Shown here in pieces: positions 14,340 to 22,976 of a stretch of DNA of 32,436 nucleotides; position 1 is the first letter of the stretch, and the number at the start of each line of letters is the position of its first letter. Source of the DNA: a virus; the IMG/VR virus record IMGVR_UViG_3300031576_000459, positions 1 to 32,436 of that record, one strand, 5' to 3'. Both the position numbers and the translations under genes were made by a program. Below the pieces are notes generated by a model. That model was not told where the DNA came from. It ran no database searches and was given only the letters and a program-made list of their open reading frames with translations.

Positions 14340-15146
14340 CTAGCTTCTAGATGCTGTCAGGACTTCGCGGTATTCTTCCCGCGATAGCTCACCTTTTCGT
14401 AGTCTCCTCGCGGCGTCGCCTAAGTCCTTGATGCCTGTTTTGGACAGGACAGGATTTGGAGGGCGTCGGGTCGATGCGGCTTTGGCTTTGTCCGCTGCGG
14501 CTTTGACGGCCTGTGCTGGCGCGTCATCACCTTCTATAGCGGGTTTCTCTATCGTTGCCGGTACACCGCCGTACTTTCGACTGACATGGATCATCGCGTT
14601 TTTCCAGGCTCGGTATCCTGCGGCTGTCCGCGGGAACCGTCCTGCGTCGAGGAAATCGACTGCGGCCCAATCGTCGTCCGTTAGTGGTACGCCCTGCATC
14701 GCTGCGAAGAATTCTTTGACATCCGCGGCCCACTCCTCGGCGCGAATTTCCTCTTCGAGACCTTGTTTGATCTCGTTCAGCTTGCGCTCGGCAATCGCTT
14801 GTCGTCCGATCTCTTCATAAGAAGGAGGGGATTCCTCCTCCTGATATCGCGTGGAACCGCTCGCCGCGGGTGTTCCGGCAGACTGTCGCCCTAATAGACC
14901 GTGGTATTCGGTCAGTAGTTCGACTGTCTTGGGGTTCATCCGGTCGAATTGTCCCCGTTTCATCTTTTCGCGATCGGCATCAACGATCGATTGCCACTTT
15001 TGCTGTGCGCGGGCTTCCGCCGTCTTTGTGGCCGCTCCGTCTGGAGGAGAGTCGGCGGGAGAATCGGTCTGATCCGTGCCCGCGCCTGCCTCCGGTGAAG
15101 CATCTACCGTTTCAACTGTCGTTGAATTCGTATCTTCGAGGGTCAT
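14340..15146 (-). CDS. capsid scaffolding-like protein (268 aa)
   Basis: A 268-residue highly charged, helix-rich protein without cysteines. A low-complexity N-terminus (Asp, Thr, Ser, Pro, Ala) precedes long helices (EEIGRQAIAERKLNEIKQGL, KAAADKAKAAS) and a short basic C-terminus (RRLRKGELSREEYREV) like the coat-binding hook of phage scaffolds. It sits immediately before the coat gene. ATG 15146 is chosen because AAGAAGGGA precedes it; a longer frame back to 15236 would begin at the transcription start of the 15.25 kb promoter and is unlikely. Confidence 0.65.
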   Translation of the reverse strand: MTLEDTNSTTVETVDASPEAGAGTDQTDSPADSPPDGAATKTAEARAQQKWQSIVDADREKMKRGQFDRMNPKTVELLTEYHGLLGRQSAGTPAASGSTRYQEEESPPSYEEIGRQAIAERKLNEIKQGLEEEIRAEEWAADVKEFFAAMQGVPLTDDDWAAVDFLDAGRFPRTAAGYRAWKNAMIHVSRKYGGVPATIEKPAIEGDDAPAQAVKAAADKAKAASTRRPPNPVLSKTGIKDLGDAARRLRKGELSREEYREVLTASRS

Positions 15147-15208
15147 TGTATTCCCTTCTTGGCCCGCTTTACCGCTGATGCGGTTGCGTGTTGTTATGCC
15201 ATTAAGCA

Positions 15209-15297
15209 GAATTCTATTTCTAGAATTCAACTCCACGACTACAGTGTATCATGAATTGGGATTCTTGTCAAGAGTTTCCGGAAATTTATTTCTAGAA
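15209..15297. repeat. TTCYRGAA palindromes around the 15.25 kb promoter
   Basis: GAATTCTA (15209-15216) and TAGAATTC (15221-15228) form a perfect eight-base inverted repeat with a four-base spacer. TTCTAGAA occurs at 15218-15225 and 15290-15297, and TTTCCGGAAA at 15275-15284. They flank the promoter on both sides, the arrangement of operators. The same cores recur in the right-end cluster. Confidence 0.5.
15243..15271 (-). promoter_or_regulatory. sigma70-like late promoter for scaffold and capsid genes
   Basis: On the minus strand: TTGACA (15271-15266), a 17-base spacer, TACACT (15248-15243) preceded by TGA (extended -10). Start of transcription would be near 15236, about 90 bases before the scaffold start. 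The 18-base block CGACTACAGTGTATCATG at 15236-15253 is repeated exactly at 31264-31281, covering the -10 of the other minus-strand promoter. The spacer holds GAATTGGGATTC, also present in the right-end repeat cluster. Confidence 0.7.
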
Positions 15298-15444
15298 TCT
15301 ATACCGTGCCGTCTTACAGCGACGGCAGACCATTGCGCTCGTAGGCCAGCGATAGCCACAGCCCAGGCACTTCCATCCAGCGAACCAATCCCATAGATTG
15401 CCTAGATACCAGATAGCCGCGCGGCGAAGCCAACACCAGAACAT
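15292..15444 (-). CDS. Trp-rich zinc-ribbon microprotein (50 aa)
   Basis: A 50-residue protein opening MFWCWLRRAAIWYLGNLWDW and ending with a zinc ribbon, CLGCGYRW followed by VCRRCKT. Seven tryptophans in 50 residues suggest an amphipathic or membrane-associated helix before the ribbon. ATG 15444 overlaps the TGA of the upstream gene (TGATG); ATG 15453 is an alternative. Starts further upstream would overlap that gene out of frame. It ends just upstream of the 15.25 kb promoter and its operators. Function unknown. Confidence 0.5.
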   Translation of the reverse strand: MFWCWLRRAAIWYLGNLWDWFAGWKCLGCGYRWPTSAMVCRRCKTARYRF

Positions 15445-15614
15445 CAGACACATTCCAATGTTATACAACCGTCTTTTCGTGCTATTAGTCGTAGACGTGT
15501 GCCAAGAGATAGACCACCATCTGCCCATGCTCTAAATAATTCGCCTGCGTATTTCATCCCCTCGATTGTTAATACATCATTATGCTTATCGTAATCGAAT
15601 TTAAGTTCTGTCAT
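15444..15614 (-). CDS. small phage protein, LTIEG...GELFR type (56 aa)
   Basis: A perfect AGGAGG lies a few bases before ATG 15614. The product reads MTELKFDYDKHNDVLTIEGM, then YAGELFRAWA, LGTRLRLIARKDGCITLE. I recall short phage proteins with this 'NDVLTIEG..YSGELFR....G..LR.' pattern, but not their function. It is a compact beta-rich domain without cysteine pairs. It is translated right after the 1788-residue gene, nine bases past that stop. Confidence 0.65.
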   Translation of the reverse strand: MTELKFDYDKHNDVLTIEGMKYAGELFRAWADGGLSLGTRLRLIARKDGCITLECV

Positions 15615-15623
15615 TTTAGCCTC

Positions 15624-18600
15624 CTAATAGTGCTTCGAACTACGACCGAGAATTTCCGGTTCAGCAGGAGACATATCTGGATACCACATGGACAACTCTT
15701 GATGCCCTGTCCAGAATTGATAACGCGCAGGATTGCGCTGTGACTGTAAGGCACGAAGAGCAATGATACGTTCCTCCGGCGCGAGACCTGGCATAGTCAT
15801 CACGGCGCGGGCACGGGGGAGCGAGACGCCCGCGGGAAGTGTTTTGAGGAACGCATCGACACGGGAGAGTACACCGTCTGCGGCATCGCCTTCATCGTTT
15901 GACAGGCCAACATACTTCGGCACGTCGTAGTATTGATTAAGGACGGTCTGAGCGCGGGTGAATTCCTGTTCGGTGTTCGACATCGACATCTCGCGGCGGG
16001 TCGTGATGTAGTCCTGAATCCAGGTCGGCTGTGAGCGGTAGTAATCATTACGGGCCTGGAAGAAGGCTTTCATGTCGGTTGTGCCGACGATACCGTCGCC
16101 GTCGAGGTCTTGCGGTTCAAGTTTGTTGAAGTCGAGGTACGCGATCTCTTCGGGTTTCGATGGTGCTTGCCGTTCAGAGTTGATGTACGGTGCGAAATCA
16201 GGTGAGGTCTCGAACGCGGTGATTGCCGCGGACATGTTCTGGCGAAGGTCAGCACGCCGGTCGCGGTATTCTTTCGGGAGAATTTTGCCAGATTCGACTG
16301 CGGTATCGAGGGCACGTTGGAGACGAGCGGTTTCCTTCTGGATACGAGTCGTATTACGGTAATATTGGTCGAGTGCCTTGCGTCGTTTAGCAGATTCAGG
16401 AGATTCCTGATACGGTGGAATCGCGAGGACATCGCCGAATTCGGGGATCGCTTTATTGAGACCGGCCTTTTGGATCGCGTCGAGGGATTTATACTTCTGT
16501 GTGACGTTACGAGCGGTCGCATCGACGCCGAAGATTTTCATGTACTGCGCGGCACGTTCGCGGATGGATTCGAATTCAGGATCGTGAGGTCGGACGATAC
16601 CGAGTGTGCCGCCGATGAAATCACGGGCCGCTACTTCGATACGAGCGCTTTTGAGGTCATGCTCGGCGACGTAATCGCGGAGGTGCTGAACTTCATCGGG
16701 GTGTGGCTCGCGGCCATTCGTTCGGCGGAAGTCATCGATGCGCGTAGCAAGACGGCCAGCAAGGACTTTCTTGACTTCTCGCTCGCGAAGGTCAGACGAT
16801 GCACCGATGATCGGCGCGGTGAGGCCAGAGCCTTGATTGATCCCCGCGATTGCCGTTAGGTCTTGGACAACGCGCCACTGCGGGAGGATGCCGCCACGGA
16901 ATTCCGGCGCGGCTTGTGTGAGGCCGACCGCGCCGGTGATGCCAGATTGATCTGCAAAGCGATTAACAGCATCCGAGGCGATCTGAACGTGAGGCCCAGG
17001 CGAGAACCCGAACATCGAGATGATGTCGTTCCATTGATTGAATGGGTGATCTTCGGGGTTGACAAAGTTCTGCCCCGCGAGGATCGGGAGGTAAGATAGG
17101 CGCATCTGTGGGGCGAGGACAAGACCGCCCGCGCCGAATGCGAGTCCGAGCGGGCCAGTGAGGCCGTTCTCTTCACCCGCTTGTGTGAAGTGATTCATCG
17201 CGGCGATGATACCTGGGCGCTCCATGAATGTGCGGGCGAGATAGCCTGGGAGAGCAAGTTGGAATGACGCGAAGGGCATCACAGACTGGATGATTTCGTG
17301 GTAACCCTGCTTGTTTGTGTAGTCCACCATGCGATTACGCATCCACGGGATGCCGGATTCCTGGACACCACGGGCGAAGGCATCGTCGAGCCATTTTTGG
17401 GTGCGGGAGTCGGAGGTCGTTGAGAGCCAGTTTTCAAGGAGTGTAGTGGCCTTTGTGAGTCCGCGGGCGTCCGCGTCGTCATTGAAGCCGACTTGCATGA
17501 TGTTACGAACGAGATCGTTCGTGTTCTGGCGAAACTTCGCGGCGACGTTCTTTGGCATGAGTTTCACGAGGGACTGGACATGGGCCTCACCGATAGTCGG
17601 GTACATAGCGAGAGCATCGGCCTCGAATTCGGCGTAGGGGCGTGAGGGAGGATTCGCGAGGAGATTGGCAAGTTGGGCGTCTTGTGCGTCCTGTTGTGCA
17701 ACGAATACCTTGAATACGTCGTTTCTATCGATCATCTCTGGCGCTTCGGTTTTGATACGGGCGAGGACAGTGGCGTCGTCAAGTGCCTGTGGGTCGATAC
17801 CCATTTGCTGTAGTTTCACTTTATCACCGAAGCCGAGGACATCCTGGATCGCATTTGCGGCCTCGCGCTTCTCGCGGATGATTGTCTCGCGGGCGAGTTT
17901 GTTATCGACGGCCATCGGCACCATTTCCGCCTCGTTGCCAGTCAAGACCGCGAGATCGCCGCCGAGACGCGCACGTTGGGTCGCAAGGTCGCCGATCTGA
18001 AATACCTCGTTCGTGGAATGGCGCATCGAACGTTCGATGGAACGATGTGCGTGTTCGCCTCGTGCCGCCATTTCGCCGAAGTGATCGCCGAGCCGGATTT
18101 TCTGGCCGACGAAGGCGGAAGCCATCTCCTGGTGGGCCGTGTAGAGATGCTGCCGGATCACGACAGGAGACGGGAGAGTTTTGGTCTCTTGGTACTCACG
18201 GAGAAACCGGCCATAGCTGCCGTGTGACTCAGACAGGCGAGAAAGGGCGAACAGAGCATCATCGTCTGTGCCAGACATGATGGCTTTCTGGTACACGTCT
18301 GTCCACTTGCCCATGTCCTGTGTCGCGCCGACGATGCGGTTGGTGACGTTCTGCTCCCATCGGAAATAGGGGCGGGTGTAGAGCATGTGGGATGAACCAC
18401 TGTTCGCGGCGCGTTTAGCGATGCCGGTGATGGCGATAGCATCGGCTTGGTCAGACGCAGCGCCAACGGGGGTGATACGGTCGGTCAAATGAGCCGCGAG
18501 AGATGTGTCATGTTGTGCCGCTACATCACGCACGGTCGTCATAGACGCCTTCAATGCCCTACGATTAGCGCGGCGAGCCTTGTCAAAGTTCTCGACACCG

Positions 18601-20990
18601 GCTTGCTTCATCTGTCCGTTCATAATCGCGTTGAAGAAGGGTAGATGCTCGGTCGCGGATGCGAACGGGTCGGCCAGCATCTCGTCGAGTTTCGTGTTTG
18701 TCTCGCGAGTCGCTTCGATCATCGATTGGCGGATACCGAGACCAGGGTTTTCAAGGAATATGCGGTCAACGTTCTCCCGCCATGCGGACTGCCAGCGCGG
18801 AGGCATCTGGCGGAAGGAGATTTGATTCTCAACGCCGATGCGCTTGAGGTTGTTGAGATCGAACATCTTGTCCGCGGTAGCGCGGATTTGTTCGGGGGTC
18901 TTGCCTGATGTGACTAGCTTCTCGATCTCGTCGAGGATCGTGGGATTTATCGATTCCTCGGCACGGGCTTGGTCGAGAAGCAATTTACCCTGGTAGATTA
19001 GGCTTTCTGGTGGCGCATCGAAGATTTGACGAAGCACGTCCCGTTGGGTCGCCGCGAGGGTCATACGGGCTTGCGCGGACTGATCGAGACGGGCGGCAAG
19101 GTAGCCTGGGATATCCTTCCACGAAGAGATGTCATGTCCCGCGAGTTCGCCCATGAAGGTTTCAACTGATTGAACGGAACCGGATTTGAGCGATGCGGTG
19201 AGTTCGGGCGAACGGTTGCGGAGCGCCTTGATTTGTTCGCCGAGGGGCTTGGCTATAAGCGCGATACGATCTTCAGGGTAGCCTGCCTTGCGGAGCGTCG
19301 TGGCGATCTCGGAAAGTTCGCGTCCATTAACACCCCAGCCAGTGCGGAATATGTTGTCCATCCAGTTGACGAGTTGGAATGACGGATTGTACGATGTGAC
19401 GAAGGACTTCCAGCCGTTGACCATGCCCATTGTGAAACCGAAGGAACGGTTGAAGAGGTTGGGGTCGATCTGGGAGATTTGGGACGGTAGGAGGCCCGCG
19501 TAGTCCTTTCCGATGTTGCCAAGGATACCCCGTTCGAGGTCTTTGAAGAGGCCATCTTGAGACTTTCGCCCACGAACGAGGCGAGTGAAGTCCTCGTCTG
19601 GCATGCCCTTTAGTGTTTCAAACAGCTTATCACGGGCATAAGGGTTCATTGTCGGGAGGAGGGCTTCGGCTTCGGACGCTCCGCCTGCGCGTACACCAGC
19701 GAGAACGTCGGTCATGTCGGTGAGCGTGACGAGAGTGGGATCGGCCACGGAACCCTTCAGCCCTGCGGCGACATCCTGTGTTGTCCGAGCGGCCTCGCGG
19801 GAGAGCGTTGCGTAGTTGCTGCTGAATATGTGTTGACCGAGTTGTCCCTTTGTCGCTGCGGATCGAAGGGAATAGTACGGAGCGGAGACGAGGTTGCCGA
19901 ACTTGTCCCGTTCGGTTGGCCCGACTTTCTCCGCGACCCATAGGAGTTCCTTGATCGGGTGCTTGTTGCCGAGCCAATCGAGAGCCGAGATACCGATGCC
20001 GGTTTCACCTTTGAGATTCTTGAACACATTAAGCGGGCCGAGGACAGGCGCGACGGCCCCGAACGGCGCTCGCCAGACGTTCTCGAATAGCGAATCCACA
20101 GGGCCGAGAATACGACTGAGACGGAGCGGTTCAGTGATACGAGCGAGAGTACCTGGCCGAAATTGATCGAGGAGTTCCGGCGCTTTGAGTATTTTCGCGA
20201 TTTGGTCGTCCGCAAGGGCGCGGGGGAGTAACCTGAGCCGTTCCATTTCGCCGAACGCCACGCGGAGTTCGGATTCGAGTTCGACAGGCTTGAGTCCAGC
20301 GCGGTAAGCAGACTTCGAGAGGTTGGTGAGAGACTGCCGCGCCTCGTTGCTGAATCCGAGTTCGGCCTTGAATGCGCGGCTTGTGTCGCGGACGGCCTCG
20401 CCGACGTTCTTAGCGCCCTGCGCGAGACGGCCTACCCAACGGGCACTTGCGGGCGCACCCTCGGCGGCTCCCGCGGCTACGGCACGACCAAGAAGGCCGG
20501 TGCTTTTTACACCTTCCGCAGCTTCGAGGGCAACACCCATGATCTTCGCCCCGCGAGTAGCGGCTGTGCCCCATGCACCAAAGCCAGTCCACACAAGCGG
20601 GTCAGCGGCCATCTCAGCGGTGAAGCGGATAACTGGATCGAATCGTCCGAGGTCAACATCGTCCCATGTACGGCGGAGATCATGGATTGACCGGATGTTG
20701 ACATCTTGGCCTTCGAGCGCCTGGACACCAGCGACCATCGCGCCGAGCATAGGCTTGGCGACCCATTGACGAGTAAGATCGAGTCCTTTGAATGCGTACC
20801 CTGTGCCCTTGATAACAGGCTTGGCGATTGTACCAAGGGCGCTCTGCATGAATCGCCCGATGCCGAAGCCTCCGTCACCGGATTGCTCCTGACGGGCGAG
20901 TTCGCGCTCTTGAGCAGCATCACGTTGGGCGGCGATAGAATCAACGAGACCCTGTAGTTTTGACGAGACGGGGATTTTCCGTCCTGGCAT
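15624..20990 (-). CDS. giant internal/ejection virion protein (1788 aa)
   Basis: A 1788-residue, mostly helical and charged protein with AAGGAG before ATG 20990. The N-terminal 230 residues are Gly/Ala-rich with weakly hydrophobic helices (GFGIGRFMQSALGTIAKPVI, MAADPLVWTGFGAWG). The middle is long helices; around residues 1200-1400 are semi-hydrophobic segments (SVMPFASFQLALPGYLARTF). Near the C-terminus, residues 1628-1639 (DLDGDGIVGTTD) form a perfect EF-hand/dockerin calcium loop. Length, helix content and position between portal and scaffold match the large internal proteins that podoviruses eject to make a channel across the cell wall. I see no lysozyme or transglycosylase motif. Function is inferred from order and composition. 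Confidence 0.6.
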   Translation of the reverse strand: MPGRKIPVSSKLQGLVDSIAAQRDAAQERELARQEQSGDGGFGIGRFMQSALGTIAKPVIKGTGYAFKGLDLTRQWVAKPMLGAMVAGVQALEGQDVNIRSIHDLRRTWDDVDLGRFDPVIRFTAEMAADPLVWTGFGAWGTAATRGAKIMGVALEAAEGVKSTGLLGRAVAAGAAEGAPASARWVGRLAQGAKNVGEAVRDTSRAFKAELGFSNEARQSLTNLSKSAYRAGLKPVELESELRVAFGEMERLRLLPRALADDQIAKILKAPELLDQFRPGTLARITEPLRLSRILGPVDSLFENVWRAPFGAVAPVLGPLNVFKNLKGETGIGISALDWLGNKHPIKELLWVAEKVGPTERDKFGNLVSAPYYSLRSAATKGQLGQHIFSSNYATLSREAARTTQDVAAGLKGSVADPTLVTLTDMTDVLAGVRAGGASEAEALLPTMNPYARDKLFETLKGMPDEDFTRLVRGRKSQDGLFKDLERGILGNIGKDYAGLLPSQISQIDPNLFNRSFGFTMGMVNGWKSFVTSYNPSFQLVNWMDNIFRTGWGVNGRELSEIATTLRKAGYPEDRIALIAKPLGEQIKALRNRSPELTASLKSGSVQSVETFMGELAGHDISSWKDIPGYLAARLDQSAQARMTLAATQRDVLRQIFDAPPESLIYQGKLLLDQARAEESINPTILDEIEKLVTSGKTPEQIRATADKMFDLNNLKRIGVENQISFRQMPPRWQSAWRENVDRIFLENPGLGIRQSMIEATRETNTKLDEMLADPFASATEHLPFFNAIMNGQMKQAGVENFDKARRANRRALKASMTTVRDVAAQHDTSLAAHLTDRITPVGAASDQADAIAITGIAKRAANSGSSHMLYTRPYFRWEQNVTNRIVGATQDMGKWTDVYQKAIMSGTDDDALFALSRLSESHGSYGRFLREYQETKTLPSPVVIRQHLYTAHQEMASAFVGQKIRLGDHFGEMAARGEHAHRSIERSMRHSTNEVFQIGDLATQRARLGGDLAVLTGNEAEMVPMAVDNKLARETIIREKREAANAIQDVLGFGDKVKLQQMGIDPQALDDATVLARIKTEAPEMIDRNDVFKVFVAQQDAQDAQLANLLANPPSRPYAEFEADALAMYPTIGEAHVQSLVKLMPKNVAAKFRQNTNDLVRNIMQVGFNDDADARGLTKATTLLENWLSTTSDSRTQKWLDDAFARGVQESGIPWMRNRMVDYTNKQGYHEIIQSVMPFASFQLALPGYLARTFMERPGIIAAMNHFTQAGEENGLTGPLGLAFGAGGLVLAPQMRLSYLPILAGQNFVNPEDHPFNQWNDIISMFGFSPGPHVQIASDAVNRFADQSGITGAVGLTQAAPEFRGGILPQWRVVQDLTAIAGINQGSGLTAPIIGASSDLREREVKKVLAGRLATRIDDFRRTNGREPHPDEVQHLRDYVAEHDLKSARIEVAARDFIGGTLGIVRPHDPEFESIRERAAQYMKIFGVDATARNVTQKYKSLDAIQKAGLNKAIPEFGDVLAIPPYQESPESAKRRKALDQYYRNTTRIQKETARLQRALDTAVESGKILPKEYRDRRADLRQNMSAAITAFETSPDFAPYINSERQAPSKPEEIAYLDFNKLEPQDLDGDGIVGTTDMKAFFQARNDYYRSQPTWIQDYITTRREMSMSNTEQEFTRAQTVLNQYYDVPKYVGLSNDEGDAADGVLSRVDAFLKTLPAGVSLPRARAVMTMPGLAPEERIIALRALQSQRNPARYQFWTGHQELSMWYPDMSPAEPEILGRSSKHY

Positions 20991-20999
20991 GGTTACTCC

Positions 21000-21893
21000 T
21001 TAGAGTGAGAGAGCGCGGGCGTTCGTGGTCGGCAGGAATGAGCGGGTGATGTCCTCAAGGAAGTCGCCCGCGGCTTGTCCTGTCTCGGACTGTCCGAGTG
21101 CGCCGAGGAATCCACGTTCGATTTGGTTTAATCCTTCGAACTGCTGTTGGGTCACAGCGGTTTTACCAGGGATGGTTACGCCGAGGTTCTGGCCGCGAAT
21201 GACGTTCTCGCCAGCGGCAGATGTTACACGGCGATTCGTGCCACCAAGCTGTTCGGGGAGGCCGAAACCTGGTAATGCTTCGCCAGCGAGAAGGGCTTTG
21301 ACGAACGGGAGGTTTTGAAATATCGACGCGACTTGTTCCTGTGGTGCGCCCTGGCCGCGAGCGAGATAGGCGAGTTGGATCGCACCAGTCGGGCCGGTCG
21401 CGAGACCCGCAGCTTCGAGAAGGCGTTGGGATGTAATGTCCTTCTGTTGGAAGGCTTCTTGCTCGCGGCGGAATCGGATGTCCTCGTCGAATTGACGTTT
21501 CTGTTCAGCGAGGCGTTCGCGTTCGAGAGATGCTTGGAGTTCTTGTGATGCACGATCGGAGGATGCTTGATTCGCCGCGGCTTCGCGGTAGGCGTCTGCG
21601 ATCGCGGAGGATTGATCGCCGAATGAACTACTGAATAGATCGGCTCCGGCGAGCGTTGAGACAGAACCCGCGCCTTTGCGTTCGAGGCCAAGGAGTCCAC
21701 TCTGTAGGGACTGGTAGAAGTCCGACGATAGGACGTTCTTCCCGCCTGTGAGTTGGGGGGAAGTCAATATATCTTGAAGGCTTTTCCCGCCGAGATTGCC
21801 GCCGAATAGTCCTTTGAGTTCATCGAGGGATGTAATGGTCTTGAAGCCACCACCACTGCGTCTCGTTGTTCCACTTTCTGCTGGCCGTACCAT
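21000..21893 (-). CDS. internal virion protein, coiled coil (297 aa)
   Basis: A Gly/Ser/Gln-rich N-terminus (SLDELKGLFGGNLGGKSL...) is followed by a long coiled coil at about residues 110-150 (ASQELQASLERERLAEQKRQ), then Gly/Ala-rich segments (QLAYLARGQGAPQEQ) and a C-terminus ending RSFLPTTNARALSL. Such low-complexity, coiled-coil proteins directly upstream of the giant gene are typical of ejection proteins in short-tailed phages. GGGGTGA precedes ATG 21893. No enzymatic motif is visible. Confidence 0.5.
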   Translation of the reverse strand: MVRPAESGTTRRSGGGFKTITSLDELKGLFGGNLGGKSLQDILTSPQLTGGKNVLSSDFYQSLQSGLLGLERKGAGSVSTLAGADLFSSSFGDQSSAIADAYREAAANQASSDRASQELQASLERERLAEQKRQFDEDIRFRREQEAFQQKDITSQRLLEAAGLATGPTGAIQLAYLARGQGAPQEQVASIFQNLPFVKALLAGEALPGFGLPEQLGGTNRRVTSAAGENVIRGQNLGVTIPGKTAVTQQQFEGLNQIERGFLGALGQSETGQAAGDFLEDITRSFLPTTNARALSL

Positions 21894-21894
21894 T

Positions 21895-22719
21895 TTATTT
21901 CACCCCTTCCGAGCGAAGCATGTCGAATAGATTGTTACTTGGCCCCTGAGCCGATTGGGAAACCGATTGCCCGCCTGCACTACCGCCGAAGCCCGCAAAT
22001 ACGGAATCGGACGGGAGGAACAAGTTACGGAATCGGACATCTTGTAGAAGTGAGGCGATGAATTGCCCACGTTGGGCCTGTGGGAGAGTGCCCGCGAGGT
22101 CTAACACACCACCGCGCCAGAAGTCGATCTGATCGCGTTCGGCCTGCTGGCGGACAAGTTCTTGCTGCTCATCGAGGTACTGTTGGGCGAGGTCGGCATC
22201 GGCGGGGAGTTCTTCGGACACGGCACCTGTCGCGAGATCGATCGATACGCCGAGGCGTTTGGCTTCGGATTCGGCGGATTTCTGGAATGCGCCGGTTTCG
22301 GATACAAACGCTGCCCAATCACCGTCATCATCGTTGGCGAGTCCTTTGGCAATACGCTCTTCATGCTGACGATTAAAACCGATTACACGAAGGCCGAGTT
22401 TATCGGTATCCGTGAGAGTGCCTGCTTTCCACGCGGCGAGCGCAGTGAGTTGCTGACGATCGGTGTCGTCGAGGGCACGACGGTCTTTGGCTTTCTGGCC
22501 GAGTTCATTGTACAGAAACTCGATCCATGTGTCCTCAAGGGCAGTCGGGGTCTCGTCAAAGGTAAGGGCATCCTCGCGCTTTGGGCCGGTGAGGAACCGC
22601 TTGACAGGCTGGTCTCCGAGGGGCTTGAAGTTGTAGATATTTTCAAGCGTTCCCTTGATACCGCGCTTCTTGCCTAGCTGCTCGCCTAAGCGTTCTTGTA
22701 GAGTGTTACCGTCACTCAT
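21895..22719 (-). CDS. internal virion protein candidate (274 aa)
   Basis: A charged, helix-rich protein: LQERLGEQLGKKRGIKGTLE at the start, DRQQLTALAAWKAGTLTDTD in the middle, then a coiled segment with QQYLDEQQELVRQQAERDQI and a Gly/Ser-rich tail ending NNLFDMLRSEGVK. The start overlaps the upstream stop (TAATG at 22719) and one base separates its stop from the next start. It belongs to the portal-to-giant-protein block and is probably packaged with it; nothing specific is recognised. Confidence 0.5.
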   Translation of the reverse strand: MSDGNTLQERLGEQLGKKRGIKGTLENIYNFKPLGDQPVKRFLTGPKREDALTFDETPTALEDTWIEFLYNELGQKAKDRRALDDTDRQQLTALAAWKAGTLTDTDKLGLRVIGFNRQHEERIAKGLANDDDGDWAAFVSETGAFQKSAESEAKRLGVSIDLATGAVSEELPADADLAQQYLDEQQELVRQQAERDQIDFWRGGVLDLAGTLPQAQRGQFIASLLQDVRFRNLFLPSDSVFAGFGGSAGGQSVSQSAQGPSNNLFDMLRSEGVK

Positions 22720-22976
22720 TAGACTCCCCTTCCGAGGACTCGTGCGGTTGCTTTCTCATGGATATCCTTGAGCATGTCGAGGCCGTCCGCGCCGTGGTTA
22801 GAGAATATCTCCATGAACATTTCGTGACGTTGCTCGAACGTGGCATGGAGGTAAATCTCCGTCATGGTATCAACATCGATTGTGTTTTGCTGGACGATCT
22901 CGGCGGCATTGAGAGTATCGCGCATCGAGAGGGCTTGTTTCGCCATTTCAGTTACGTTATCGAACTTCTTAACCAT
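22719..22976 (-). CDS. small helical protein after portal gene (85 aa)
   Basis: ATG 22976 overlaps the portal stop (TAATG), and its own stop overlaps the next ATG in the same way. The product is helical and Met/Glu-rich (MVKKFDNVTEMAKQALSMRD, FEQRHEMFMEIFSNHGADGL) with no cysteines or membrane segment. A longer frame upstream is antisense-like filler across the portal gene. Role unknown; strict coupling to the portal suggests a portal-associated or internal protein. Confidence 0.55.
   Translation of the reverse strand: MVKKFDNVTEMAKQALSMRDTLNAAEIVQQNTIDVDTMTEIYLHATFEQRHEMFMEIFSNHGADGLDMLKDIHEKATARVLGRGV

Noticed and set aside
15147-15236. Longer scaffold start at 15236
   Set aside because: Coincides with the predicted transcription start and lacks a ribosome binding site; ATG 15146 has one.
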